From assembly GCA_963969345.1 (NCBI GenBank), contig OZ017767.1, positions 5,670,739 to 5,734,738 of the forward strand: a DNA stretch of 64,000 nucleotides, given 5' to 3'. The notes under the pieces are model-generated. The model saw only the letters and a program-made list of their open reading frames with translations, did no database searches and had not been told where the DNA came from. Every line of letters starts with the position of its first letter. Within the stretch, counting starts at the first letter, position 1. The stretch is from Turbatrix aceti (Eukaryota > Nematoda > Chromadorea > Rhabditida > Panagrolaimidae). The position numbers were made by a program, and so were the translations under genes. Of this stretch, positions 13,301 to 28,300 are shown piece by piece.

Positions 13301-16300
13301 CACGGCAACTAGAACATCAACATTAACTCCGACCACTGCATCGGCAACAGGAACATCCACATCGACGCCTACAACTGCGACTTCCTCTAGAACGTCGACT
13401 GTTACACCGTCAACAACGGTGCCCAGAACTACGGCAACATCAACGGCAACCAAGACATCGACTTTGTCGCCAACGACAACGACAACCGCGGCAACTAGGA
13501 CATCCACCGTGACGCCAACAACATCGGCAATAAGAACAATGACGTCAACGCCTACCACTGCGACTTCATCCAGATCATCCACTGCTACACCGACAACAAC
13601 GATATCCAGAACGTCGGCATCGACGTCAGTGACTACGGCGACATCAACGGCAACCAAAACATCTACGTCGACGCCAACGACAACCACGGCAACTAGGACT
13701 TCCACCGTGACGCCAACAACATCGACAACCAAAACATCCAGGCCTACCACTGCAACTTCTTCTACTGTGACACAGACAACAACGGTGCCCAGAAGTATGT
13801 GGACATCCACGACTACCAAAACATCAAATTTGACGCCAACGATTACGCCAACAACCAAAACATCAACATTGACGTCGACCAGTACAACGACAAAAACGGC
13901 ATCCGGAACATCGACTGTGACACCGACAACAACGATGTCTAGAACGTCGGCTTCAACGTCAGTGACTACGGCGCCAATAACCACGGCAACCAAGACATCT
14001 ACCTTGATGCCAACGACAACCGCGGCAACAAGAACAATGACGTCGACGCTAACCACTGCGACTTCATCCAGATCATCCACTGCTACACCGACAACAATGG
14101 CAACCAAAACTACGGCGACATCAACGACAACCAAGACATCGACTTTGTCACCAACGATTACGCTAACAACCAAAACATCTACGCCAACGACAACCGCGGC
14201 AACTAGGACATCCACATCAACGCCAACGATTACGGCAACGAAAACATCTACATTGACGCCGACCACTGCGATTTCATCAAGATCATCCCCTGCTACACCG
14301 ACATCACCGGCAACCAGAACATCTACGTCGACGCCAACGACAACCACGGCAACTAGGACATCAACATTAACTCCGACCACTGCACCGGCAAAAGGAACAT
14401 CCACATCGCCGCCTACAACTGCGACTTCATCTAGAGCATCAACTGTGACACCGACAACAACGGGGCCCAGAACTACGGCGACATCAACGTCAGTGACTAC
14501 GGCGACGTCGAGAACCGGAACTACGGCGACATCAACGGCAACCAGAACATTCACGTCGGCGCCAACGACTACGGCAACCAGAACATCCACATCGACGCCT
14601 ACAACTGCGACTTCATCCAGATCATCCACTGCTACACCGACAACAACGATGCCCAGAACGTCGGCATCGACGTCAGTGACTACGGCGACATCAACGGAAA
14701 CCAGAACATCAACGTCGGCGCCAACGACAACCACGGCAACTAGGACTATCACCGTGACGCCAACAACATCGGCGACAAGAACAATGACGTCGACGCTAAC
14801 CACTGCGACTTCATCCAGATCATCCACTGCTACACCGATAACAACGGCAACCAGAACTACGGCGACATCAACGGCAACCAAGACATCACCAACGATTACA
14901 ACAAGAACAAAAACATCTGCGTCGACACCAACGACACCCGCGGCAACTAGGACATCCACCATGACGCCCACAACATCGGCAACCAGAACATTGACGTCCA
15001 CGCCTACCACAGCGACTTCATCTAGAACATCGACAGTGACACCGACAACAACGGCGCCCAGAACTACGACAGCGTCAACGTCAGTGACTACGGCGACATC
15101 AACAGCAATCAGAACATCCACGTCGGCGTCAACGACGACGGCAACCAAAACATCTACATTGACGCCGACCACTGCAACGGCAACCAGAATATCCACGTTG
15201 ACGCCAACCACTGCGACTTCATCCAGAACATCGACTGCGACACCGACAACAACCAAAACTACTACAGTCACCGCAACTAGAACGTCCACATCAACACCAA
15301 CGAAAACGCCAACAACAATAGTGACCCAAATTTCTAACACTGCGACGACACGTAGTTGGACTCCAACAACTACGCCGACGACCACGGCAACCAGAACGTC
15401 CACTGGGACGCCGTCGATCACGACAACCCGGACGTCATTATCGACGCCAACGATTACGTCGACAACAACGGTGTCCAAAGCGTCAATTTCGACGTCAAGC
15501 ACAAAGCAGCCGACCACTGCGACAACGACGCGAAACTCAATGCCGACCGCAGGGATCACAGGACTGATCTCAACACCAATTTCTAAGCCAACAAATGGCG
15601 TAACCAAAAAAAACAAAAAAACGACACCGATTAAAAAAACACGGTCAACTAAGCCTCCAAAGACAAAGCGAACGACAAAGCGCACGACACGAAAACGACC
15701 AACTAAAAAAGTAAATAACAATAACGAGGTGACAAGTGATAGTGAAATTACGGACGTGACATCCGATACGACGGAAACTGCTGTAGATGAAACAATGGGT
15801 AAGGAAGCCTCTTTGCAAAAAAATAGGAAAAAAAAATTACTAATGAATAAGTTTCAGAACCAACGACCGGTGCAACTACCGAATTTCTTACCACTGTTGA
15901 ACAGAATACAGACGGGGAAACGTTAGTGCCCACAACAGAAATAGCAACAACACTTCAAGATGCCACACCTGAAGAAATAACTACCATTATTGCTCAAACG
16001 TCTACAGATCAGACGGTCCCTCAAACTGCAGATGCAACACGTGAAGGCACAACGGATGCTGCAACATCTCCAGAAGAACCAACGTTAGAATTAACAACCG
16101 AAGATGTAACCACTGTTGATTTTGAAAGTACAGAAATAACACCAGAACAAACGGCAACGGCAAACGTTATCACTACGAACGATGCTGCAACGATAACAGA
16201 AGAGCCCACAAGTGAAGCTGATACTGCAAAGGCCACGACGTTTGAAGCGACAACATTGGAAGTAACAACGGGGGGCAAACAGCTTACAACTGAAATGGCA

Positions 16301-19300
16301 ACTACGGAGGAGGTAACTACTATCGAACCGACAACAGGGGTGGAAACGACTTTTGAGCCAACAACGGAAGGAGCAACGACGCTCGATCCGATAACTGGGG
16401 GGGGCACTACAATGAATCCGACAACCGATGCAGAAACAACGCTGGATCAAACAACGGATGCGGAAACGACGTTAGAACTGACAACAGAGGATGCAACTAC
16501 TTTCGATCAGACAACGGAAGAAGGAAGTACACTCGAACCGACAACGGATATAGAAACAACTCTCGAACCGACAACCGAGATAGAAACGACGCAGGATCTG
16601 ACAACGGAAGTAGAAACCACAAACGTTTTGACAACAGAAGCGGCAACTACTGTCGATCCGACGACGGAAGGGGTGACTACCCTTGATCCGACAACTGACA
16701 TAGAAACAACGCTTGATTTGACAACAGAGGGGGCAACTTTATTTGCTTCAACAACCGATGCTGAAACAACAATAGATCCAACAACTGAGGTAGAAACGAC
16801 GTTGGAACCGACAACGGAAGAAGCAACCACTCTTGATCCGACAACAGAGGCAGCAACTACACTCCATCCGACAACCGACGTGGAAACGACGCTAGATCCG
16901 ACTAAGGGAGCAGCAAGCACAATCGAAGTAACAACTCTAGATCCGACGACTCTGGAGCCGACAACAAATGGAGCAACGACGCGTGAACACACCACAGCTG
17001 AGGTAACTACGGCAGGGATGACCACAATAATTGCTACAACTACAGATGTAGTGACAACACTAGTTCCAACCACCCCGGAAGTCACTACTGTAGCACTAAC
17101 AACAGAAGCAGCAACAACATTAGAGCAGACGACAGAAGCAGCAACGACTCTAGAGCCGACGACAGAAGCTGCTACGACTATTGAGCCGACGACAGAAGCC
17201 GCAACGACGTTGGAACCGACGACAGAAGTTGCAACGACTCTAGAGCCGACGACGGAAGCTGCTACGACTATTGCGCCGACGACGGAAGCAGTAACGACTC
17301 TAGAGCCGACGACGGAAGCTGCTACGACTATTGAGCCGACGACGGAAGCAGTAACGACTCTTGAGCCGACGACAGAAGCTGTTACGACTCTTGAGCCGAC
17401 GACAGAAGCTGTTACGACTCTTGAGCCGACGACAGAAGCTGTTACGACTCTTGTGCCAACGACAGAAGCTGCAACGACGCTGGAACCGACGACTATTGAA
17501 CCGACAACGGAAGCAGAAACGACGCGCGAAGACACCACAGCAGAGGTAACTACGGCGGGGTTGACCACAATAATTGCTACAACTACAGATGTAGTGACAA
17601 CACTAGTTCCAACGACCCCGGAAGTCACTACTGTAGCACTAACAACAGAAGCAGCAACAACGCAAGATCCGACGACAGAAGCAGCAACGACGCTGGAACC
17701 GACGACAGAAGCAGCAACGACTATTGAGCCGACGACGGAAGCAGTAACGACGCGTGAAGACACCACAGCAGAGGTAACTACGGCGGGGTTGACCACAATA
17801 ATTGCTACAACTACAGATGTAGTGACAACACTAGTTCCAACAACCCCGGAAGTCACTACTGTAGCACTAACAACAGAAGCAGCAACAACGCTAGATCCGA
17901 CGACAGAAGCAGCAACGACGCTGGAACCGACGACAGAAGCAGCAACAACGCTAGATCCGACGACAGAAGCAGCAACGACGCTGGAACCGACGACAGATGC
18001 TGCAACGACGTTGGAACCGACGACAGAAGCAGCAACGACTATTGAGCCGACGACGGAAGCAGTAACGACGCGTGAAGACACCACAGCAGAGGTAACTACG
18101 GCGGGGTTGACCACAATAATTGCTACAACTACAGATGTAGTGACAACACTAGTTCCAACCACCCCGGAAGTCACTACTGTAGCACTAACAACAGAAGCAG
18201 CAACAACATTAGAGCAGACGACAGAAGCAGCAACGACTCTAGAGCCGACGACAGAAGCTGCTACGACTATTGAGCCGACGACAGAAGCCGCAACGACGTT
18301 GGAACCGACGACAGAAGTTGCAACGACTCTAGAGCCGACGACGGAAGCTGCTACGACTATTGCGCCGACGACGGAAGCAGTAACGACTCTAGAGCCGACG
18401 ACGGAAGCTGCTACGACTATTGAGCCGACGACGGAAGCAGTAACGACTCTTGAGCCGACGACAGAAGCTGTTACGACTCTTGAGCCGACGACAGAAGCTG
18501 TTACGACTCTTGAGCCGACGACAGAAGCTGTTACGACTCTTGTGCCAACGACAGAAGCTGCAACGACGCTGGAACCGACGACTATTGAACCGACAACGGA
18601 AGCAGAAACGACGCGCGAAGACACCACAGCAGAGGTAACTACGGCGGGGTTGACCACAATAATTGCTACAACTACAGATGTAGTGACAACACTAGTTCCA
18701 ACGACCCCGGAAGTCACTACTGTAGCACTAACAACAGAAGCAGCAACAACGCAAGATCCGACGACAGAAGCAGCAACGACGCTGGAACCGACGACAGAAG
18801 CAGCAACGACTATTGAGCCGACGACGGAAGCAGTAACGACGCGTGAAGACACCACAGCAGAGGTAACTACGGCGGGGTTGACCACAATAATTGCTACAAC
18901 TACAGATGTAGTGACAACACTAGTTCCAACAACCCCGGAAGTCACTACTGTAGCACTAACAACAGAAGCAGCAACAACGCTAGATCCGACGACAGAAGCA
19001 GCAACGACGCTGGAACCGACGACAGAAGCAGCAACAACGCTAGATCCGACGACAGAAGCAGCAACGACGCTGGAACCGACGACAGATGCTGCAACGACGT
19101 TGGAACCGACGACAGAAGCAGCAACGACTATTGAGCCGACGACGGAAGCAGTAACGACGCGTGAAGACACCACAGCAGAGGTAACTACGGCGGGGTTGAC
19201 CACAATAATTGCTACAACTACAGATGTAGTGACAACACTAGTTCCAACCACCCCGGAAGTCACTACTGTAGCACTAACAACAGAAGCAGCAACAACATTA

Positions 19301-22300
19301 GAGCAGACGACAGAAGCAGCAACGACTCTAGAGCCGACGACAGAAGCTGCTACGACTATTGAGCCGACGACAGAAGCCGCAACGACGTTGGAACCGACGA
19401 CAGAAGTTGCAACGACTCTAGAGCCGACGACGGAAGCTGCTACGACTATTGCGCCGACGACGGAAGCAGTAACGACTCTAGAGCCGACGACGGAAGCTGC
19501 TACGACTATTGAGCCGACGACGGAAGCAGTAACGACTCTTGAGCCGACGACAGAAGCTGTTACGACTCTTGAGCCGACGACAGAAGCTGTTACGACTCTT
19601 GAGCCGACGACAGAAGCTGTTACGACTCTTGTGCCAACGACAGAAGCTGCAACGACGCTGGAACCGACGACTATTGAACCGACAACGGAAGCAGAAACGA
19701 CGCGCGAAGACACCACAGCAGAGGTAACTACGGCGGGGTTGACCACAATAATTGCTACAACTACAGATGTAGTGACAACACTAGTTCCAACGACCCCGGA
19801 AGTCACTACTGTAGCACTAACAACAGAAGCAGCAACAACGCAAGATCCGACGACAGAAGCAGCAACGACGCTGGAACCGACGACAGAAGCAGCAACGACT
19901 ATTGAGCCGACGACGGAAGCAGTAACGACGCGTGAAGACACCACAGCAGAGGTAACTACGGCGGGGTTGACCACAATAATTGCTACAACTACAGATGTAG
20001 TGACAACACTAGTTCCAACAACCCCGGAAGTCACTACTGTAGCACTAACAACAGAAGCAGCAACAACGCTAGATCCGACGACAGAAGCAGCAACGACGCT
20101 GGAACCGACGACAGAAGCAGCAACAACGCTGCAACCGACGACAGAAGCAGCAACGACTATTGAGCCGACGACAGAAGCAGCAACGACTATTGAGCCGACG
20201 ACAGAAGCAGCAACAACGCTAGATCCGACGACAGAAGCAGCAACGACGCTGGAACCGACGACAGAAGCAGCAACAACGCTAGATCCGACGACAGAAGCAG
20301 CAACGACGTTGGAACCGACGACAGAAGCTGCGACGACTATTGAGCCGACGACAGAAGCAGCAACAACGCTAGATCCGACGACAGAAGCAGCAACGACGCT
20401 GGAAACGACGACAGAAGCTGCAACGACGCTGGAACCGACGACAGAAGCTGCGACGACTGTAGAGCCGACGACGGAAGCAGTAACGACGCGTGAAGACACC
20501 ACAGCAGAGGTAACTACGGCGGGGTTGACCACAATAATTGCTGCAACTACAGATGTAGTGACAACACTAGTTCCAACAACCCCGGAAGTCACTACTGTAA
20601 CACTAACAACAGAAGCAGCAACCACGCAAGATCCGACGACAGAAGCAGCAACGACGCTGGAACCGACGACAGAAGCAGCAACGACGCTGCAACCGACGAC
20701 AGAAGCAGCAACGACTATTGAGCCGACGACAGAAGCAGCAACGACTATTGAGCCGACGACAGAAGCAGCAACAACGCTAGATCCGACGACAGAAGCAGCA
20801 ACGACGCTGGAACCGACGACAGAAGCAGCAACAACGCTAGATCCGACGACAGAAGCAGCAACGACGCTGGAACCGACGACAGATGCTGCAACGACGTTGG
20901 AACCGACGACAGAAGCAGCAACGACTATTGAGCCGACGACGGAAGCAGTAACGACGCGTGAAGACACCACAGCAGAGGTAACTACGGCGGGGTTGACCAC
21001 AATAATTGCTACAACTACAGATGTAGTGACAACACTAGTTCCAACAACCCCGGAAGTCACTACTGTAGCACTAACAACAGAAGCAGCAACAACGCTAGAT
21101 CCGAAGACAGAAGCAGCAACGACGCTGGAACCGACGACAGAAGCAGCAACAACGCTGCAACCGACGACAGAAGCAGCAACGACTATTGAGCCGACGACAG
21201 AAGCAGCAACGACTATTGAGCCGACGACAGAAGCAGCAACAACGCTAGATCCGACGACAGAAGCAGCAACGACGCTGGAACCGACGACAGAAGCAGCAAC
21301 AACGCTAGATCCGACGACAGAAGCAGCAACGACGTTGGAACCGACGACAGAAGCTGCGACGACTATTGAGCCGACGACAGAAGCAGCAACAACGCTAGAT
21401 CCGACGACAGAAGCAGCAACGACGCTGGAAACGACGACAGAAGCTGCAACGACGCTGGAACCGACGACAGAAGCTGCGACGACTGTAGAGCCGACGACGG
21501 AAGCAGTAACGACGCGTGAAGACACCACAGCAGAGGTAACTACGGCGGGGTTGACCACAATAATTGCTGCAACTACAGATGTAGTGACAACACTAGTTCC
21601 AACAACCCCGGAAGTCACTACTGTAACACTAACAACAGAAGCAGCAACCACGCAAGATCCGACGACAGAAGCAGCAACGACGCTGGAACCGACGACAGAA
21701 GCAGCAACGACGCTGCAACCGACGACAGAAGCAGCAACGACTATTGAGCCGACGACAGAAGCAGCAACGACTATTGAGCCGACGACAGAAGCAGCAACAA
21801 CGCTAGATCCGACGACAGAAGCAGCAACGACTATTGAGCCGACGACAGAAGCAGCAACAACGCTAGATCCGACGACAGAAGCAGCAACGACGCTGGAAAC
21901 GACGACAGAAGCAGCAACGACGCTGGAACCGACGACAGAAGCTGCGACGACTCTAGAGCCGACGACGGAAGCAGTAACGACGCGTGAAGACACCACAGCA
22001 GAGGTAACTACGGCGGGGTTGACCACAATAATTGCTGCAACTACAGATGTAGTGACAACACTAGTTCCAACAACCCCGGAAGTCACTACTGTAACACTAA
22101 CAACAGAAGCAGCAACAACGCAAGATCCGACGACAGAAGCAGCAACGACGCTGGAACCGACGACAGAAGCTGCGACGACTCTTATGCCGACGACAGAAGC
22201 CGCAACGACTCTATATCCGACGACAGAAGCTGCGACGACTCTAGATCCGACGACAGAAGCTGCGACGACTACTGAGCCGACGACAGAAGCCGCAACGACC

Positions 22301-25300
22301 ATAGATCCAACGACAGAAGCCGCAACGACGTTGGAACCGACGACAGAAGTTGCAACGAGTCTAGAGCCGACGACGGAAGCTGCTACGACTATTGAGCCGA
22401 CGACGGAAGAAGACACAAAACATGAGGTAACTACGGCAGGGATGACCACAATAATTGCTACCCCTACAGACAAAGTGACGAAATTAATTCCAACACTGGA
22501 AACGACTTTGATGCCAACGACGGAAGCAGTCACGACGCCGGGACCTACTACAGAAGCGGACACGACACTGATGCCAACGACGGAAGCATTCACAACGCAG
22601 GAGCCTACTACGGAAGCATTCACGACGCAGGAGCCTACTACAGACGCGGACACGACACTGATGCCAACGACGGATGCATTCACGACGCAGGAGCCTACTA
22701 CAGAAGCGACTACAACATTGATGCCAACGACGGAAGCAGTCACGACGCAGGAGCCTACTACAGAAGCGGACACGACACTGATGCCAACGACGGAAGCGGC
22801 AACGAAGCAGGAGCCTACTACAGTAACGGACACGACACTGATGCCAACGACGGAAGCGGCAACGACGCAGGAGCCTACCACAGTAGCGACTACGACTTTG
22901 ATGCCAACGACGGATGCATTCACGACGCAGGAGCCTACTACAGAAGCGACTACAACATTGATGCCAACGACGGATGCATTCACGACGCAGGAGCCTACTA
23001 CAGAAGCGACTACAACATTGATGCCAACGACGGAAGCATTCACGACGCAGGAGCCTACTACAGAAGCGGACACGACACTGATGCCAACGACGGAAGCATT
23101 CACGACGCAGGAGCCTTCTACGGAAGCAACAACGACGCAGAAGCCTACTACGGAAGCATTCACGACGCAGGAGCCTACTACAGAAGCGGACACGACTTTG
23201 ATGCCAACGACGGAAGCAGTCACGACGCAGGAACCTACCACAGAAGCATTCACGACGCAGGAGCCTACTACGGAAGCAACAACGACGCAGAAGCCTACTA
23301 CGGAAGCATTCACGACGCAGGAGCCTACTACAGAAGCGGACACGACTTTGATGCCAACGACGGAAGCAGTCACGACGCAGGAACCTACCACAGAAGCATT
23401 CACGACGCAGGAGCCTACTACGGAAGCAACAACGACGCAGAAGCCTACTACGGAAGCATTCACGACGCAGGAGCCTACTACAGAAGCGACTACAACATTG
23501 ATGCCAACGACGGAAGCAGCAACGACGCAGGAGCCTACTACAGAAGCGGACACGACTTTGATGCCAACGACGGAAGCAGTCACGACGCAGGAACCTACCA
23601 CAGAAGCATTCACGACGCAGGAGCCTACTACAGAAGCGACTACAACATTGATGCCAACGACGGATGCATTCACGACGCAGGAGCCTTCTACGGAAGCAAC
23701 AACGACGCAGAAGCCTACTACGGAAGCATTCACGACGCAGGAGCCTACTACAGAAGCGGACACGACACTGATGCCAACGACGGAAGCATTCACGACGCAG
23801 GAGCCTTCTACGGAAGCAACAACGACGCAGAAGCCTACTACGGAAGCATTCACGACGCAGGAGCCTACTACAAAAGCGACTACAACATTTATGCCAACGA
23901 CGGAAGCAGTCACGACGCAGGAACCTACCACAGAAGCATTCACGACGCAGGAGCCTACTACAGAAGCGACTACAACATTGATGCCAACGACGGAAGCAGT
24001 CACGACGCAGGAGCCTACTACAGAAGCGACTACAACATTGATGCCAACGACGGAAGCAGCAACGACGCAGAAGCCTACTACAGAAATGACTACAACATTG
24101 ATGCCAACGACGGAAGCAGTCACGACGCAGGAGCCTACTACGGAAGCGGACACGACTTTGATGCCAACGACGGAAGCAGCAACGACGCAGGAGCCTACTA
24201 CAGAAATGACTACAACATTGATGCGAACGACGGAAGCAGCAACGACGCAGGAGCCTACTACAGAAGCGGACACGACTTTGATGCCAACGACGGAAGCATT
24301 CACGACGCAGGAGCCTACTACAGAAGCGGACATGACTTTGATGCCAACGACGGAAGCATTCACGACGCAGGAGCCTACTATGGAAGCAACAACGACGCAG
24401 GAGCCTACTACAGAAATGACTACAACATTGATGCCAACGACGGAAGCAGTCACGACGCAGGAGCCTACTACGGAAGCGGACACGACTTTGATGCCAACAA
24501 CGGAAGCATTCACGACGCAGGAGCCTACTACAGAAATGACTACAACATTGATGCGAACGACGGAAGCATTCACGACGCAGGAGCCTACTACGGAAGCAAC
24601 AACGACGCAGAAGCCTACTACGGAAGCATTCACGACGCAGGAGCCTACTACAGAAGCGGACGCGACTTTGATGCCAACGACGGAAGCAGCAACGACGCAG
24701 GAACCTACCACAGAAGCATTCACGACGCAGGAGCCTACTACAGAAGCGACTACAACATTGATGCCAACGACGGAAGCAGCAACGACGCAGGAACCTACCA
24801 CAGAAGCGACTACAACATTGATGCCAACGACGGAAGCAGCAACGACGCAGGAGCCTACTACGGAAGCAACAACGACGCAGGAGCCTACTACCGAAGCGAC
24901 TACAACATTGATGCCAACGACGGAAGCAGCAACGACGCAGGAGCCTACTACCGAAGCGACTACAACATTGATGCCAACGACGGAAGCAGCAACGACGCAG
25001 GAACCTACCACAGAAGCATTCACGACGCAGGAGCCTACTACGGAAGCAACAACGACGCAGAAGCCTACTACGGAAGCATTCACGACGCAGGAGCCTACTA
25101 CAGAAGCGGACGCGACTTTGATGCCAACGACGGAAGCAGCAACGACGCAGGAACCTACCACAGAAGCATTCACGACGCAGGAGCCTACTACAGAAGCGAC
25201 TACAACATTGATGCCAACGACGGAAGCAGTCACGACGCAGGAGCCTACTACAGAAGCGGACACGACTTTGATGCCAACGACGGAAGCAGCAACGACGCAG

Positions 25301-28300
25301 GAACCTACCACAGAAGCATTCACGACGCAGGAGCCTACTACAGAAGCGACTACAACATTGATGCCAACAACGGAAGCATTCACGACGCAGGAGCCTACTA
25401 CAGAAGCGGACGCGACTTTGATGCCAACAACGGAAGCATTCACGACGCAGGAGCCTACTACAGAAGCGACTACAACATTGATGCCAACAACGGAAGCATT
25501 CACGACGCAGGAGCCTACTACAGAAGCGGACGCGACTTTGATGCCAACAACGGAAGCATTCACGACGCAGGAGCCTACTACAGAAATGACTACAACATTG
25601 ATGCGAACGACGGAAGCAGTCACGACGCAGGAGCCTACTACAGAAGCGGACACGACTTTGATGCCAACGACGGAAGCAGCAACGACGCAGGAACCTACCA
25701 CAGAAGCATTCACGACGCAGGAGCCTACTACAGAAGCGACTACAACATTGATGCCAACGACGGAAGCAGCAACGACGCAGGAACCTACCACAGAAGCGAC
25801 TACAACATTGATGCCAACGACGGAAGCAGCAACGACGCAGGAGCCTACTACGGAAGCAACAACGACGCAGGAGCCTACTACCGAAGCGACTACAACATTG
25901 ATGCCAACGACGGAAGCAGCAACGACGCAGGAGCCTACTACCGAAGCGACTACAACATTGATGCCAACGACGGAAGCAGCAACGACGCAGGAACCTACCA
26001 CAGAAGCATTCACGACGCAGGAGCCTACTACGGAAGCAACAACGACGCAGAAGCCTACTACGGAAGCATTCACGACGCAGGAGCCTACTACAGAAGCGGA
26101 CGCGACTTTGATGCCAACGACGGAAGCATTCACGACGCAGGAGCCTACTACGGAAGCAACAACGACGCAGGAGCCTACTACAGAAGCGACTACAACATTG
26201 ATGCCAACGACGGAAGCAGTCACGACGCAGGAGCCTACTACAGAAGCGACTACAACATTGATGCCAACGACGGAAGCAGCAACGACGCAGAAGCCTACTA
26301 CAGAAATGACTACAACATTGATGCCAACGACGGAAGCAGTCACGACGCAGGAGCCTACTACGGAAGCGGACACGACTTTGATGCCAACGACGGAAGCAGC
26401 AACGACGCAGGAGCCTACTACAGAAATGACTACAATATTGATGCAAACGACGGAAGCAGCAACGACGCAGGAGCCTACTACAGAAATGACTACAACATTG
26501 ATGCGAACGACGGAAGCAGCAACGACGCAGGAGCCTACTACAGAAGCGGACACGACTTTGATGCCAACGACGGAAGCAGCAACGACGCAGGAACCTACCA
26601 CAGAAGCGACTACAACATTGATGCCAACGACGGAAGCAGCAACGACGCAGGAGCCTACTACGGAAGCAACAACGACGCAGGAGCCTACTACCGAAGCGAC
26701 TACAACATTGATGCCAACGACGGAAGCAGCAACGACGCAGGAGCCTACTACAGAAGCGGACACGACTTTGATGCCAACGACGGAAGCATTCACGACGCAG
26801 GAGCCTACTACAGAAGCGGACATGACTTTGATGCCAACGACGGAAGCATTCACGACGCAGGAGCCTACTATGGAAGCAACAACGACGCAGGAGCCTACTA
26901 CAGAAATGACTACAACATTGATGCCAACGACGGAAGCAGTCACGACGCAGGAGCCTACTACGGAAGCGGACACGACTTTGATGCCAACGACGGAAGCAGC
27001 AACGACGCAGGAACCTACCACAGAAGCATTCACGACGCAGGAGCCTACTACAGAAGCGACTACAACATTGATGCCAACAACGGAAGCATTCACGACGCAG
27101 GAGCCTACTACAGAAGCGGACGCGACTTTGATGCCAACAACGGAAGCATTCACGACGCAGGAGCCTACTACAGAAATGACTACAACATTGATGCGAACGA
27201 CGGAAGCAGTCACGACGCAGGAGCCTACTACGGAAGCGGACACGACTTTGATGCCAACGACGGAAGCAGTCACGACGCAGGAGCCTACTACAGAAGCGAC
27301 TACAACATTGATGCCAACGACGGAAGCAGCAACGACGCAGGAACCTACCACAGAAGCGACTACAACATTGATGCCAACGACGGAAGCAGCAACGACGCAG
27401 GAGCCTACTACGGAAGCAACAACGACGCAGGAGCCTACTACCGAAGCGACTACAACACTGATGCCAACGACGGAAGCAGCAACGACGCAGGAGCCTACTA
27501 CCGAAGCGACTACAACATTGATGCCAACGACGGAAGCAGCAACGACGCAGGAACCTACCACAGAAGCATTCACGACGCAGGAGCCTACTACGGAAGCAAC
27601 AACGACGCAGAAGCCTACTACGGAAGCATTCACGACGCAGGAGCCTACTACAGAAGCGGACGCGACTTTGATGCCAACGACGGAAGCAGCAACGACGCAG
27701 GAACCTACCACAGAAGCATTCACGACGCAGGAGCCTACTACAGAAGCGACTACAACATTGATGCCAACGACGGAAGCAGTCACGACGCAGGAGCCTACTA
27801 CAGAAGCGGACACGACTTTGATGCCAACGACGGAAGCAGCAACGACGCAGGAACCTACCACAGAAGCATTCACGACGCAGGAGCCTACTACAGAAGCGAC
27901 TACAACATTGATGCCAACGACGGAAGCAGCAACGACGCAGGAACCTACCACAGAAGCATTCACGACGCAGGAGCCTACTACGGAAGCAACAACGACGCAG
28001 GAGCCTACTACAGAAATGACTACAACATTGATGCGAACGACGGAAGCAGCAACGACGCAGGAACCTACCACAGAAGCGACTACAACATTGATGCCAACGA
28101 CGGAAGCAGCAACGACGCAGGAGCCTACTACGGAAGCAACAACGACGCAGGAGCCTACTACCGAAGCGACTACAACATTGATGCCAACGACGGAAGCAGC
28201 AACGACGCAGGAACCTACCACAGAAGCATTCACGACGCAGGAGCCTACTACGGAAGCAACAACGACGCAGGAGCCTACTACAGAAGCGGACGCGACTTTG

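Noticed and set aside
7469..15721. Antisense open frame of 2,750 codons (Val/Asp/Ala-rich) opposite mucin exon 10
   Set aside because: Repeats built from ACN and GAR codons cannot give stops on the complement, so the frame is open by composition. No splice, start or family evidence.
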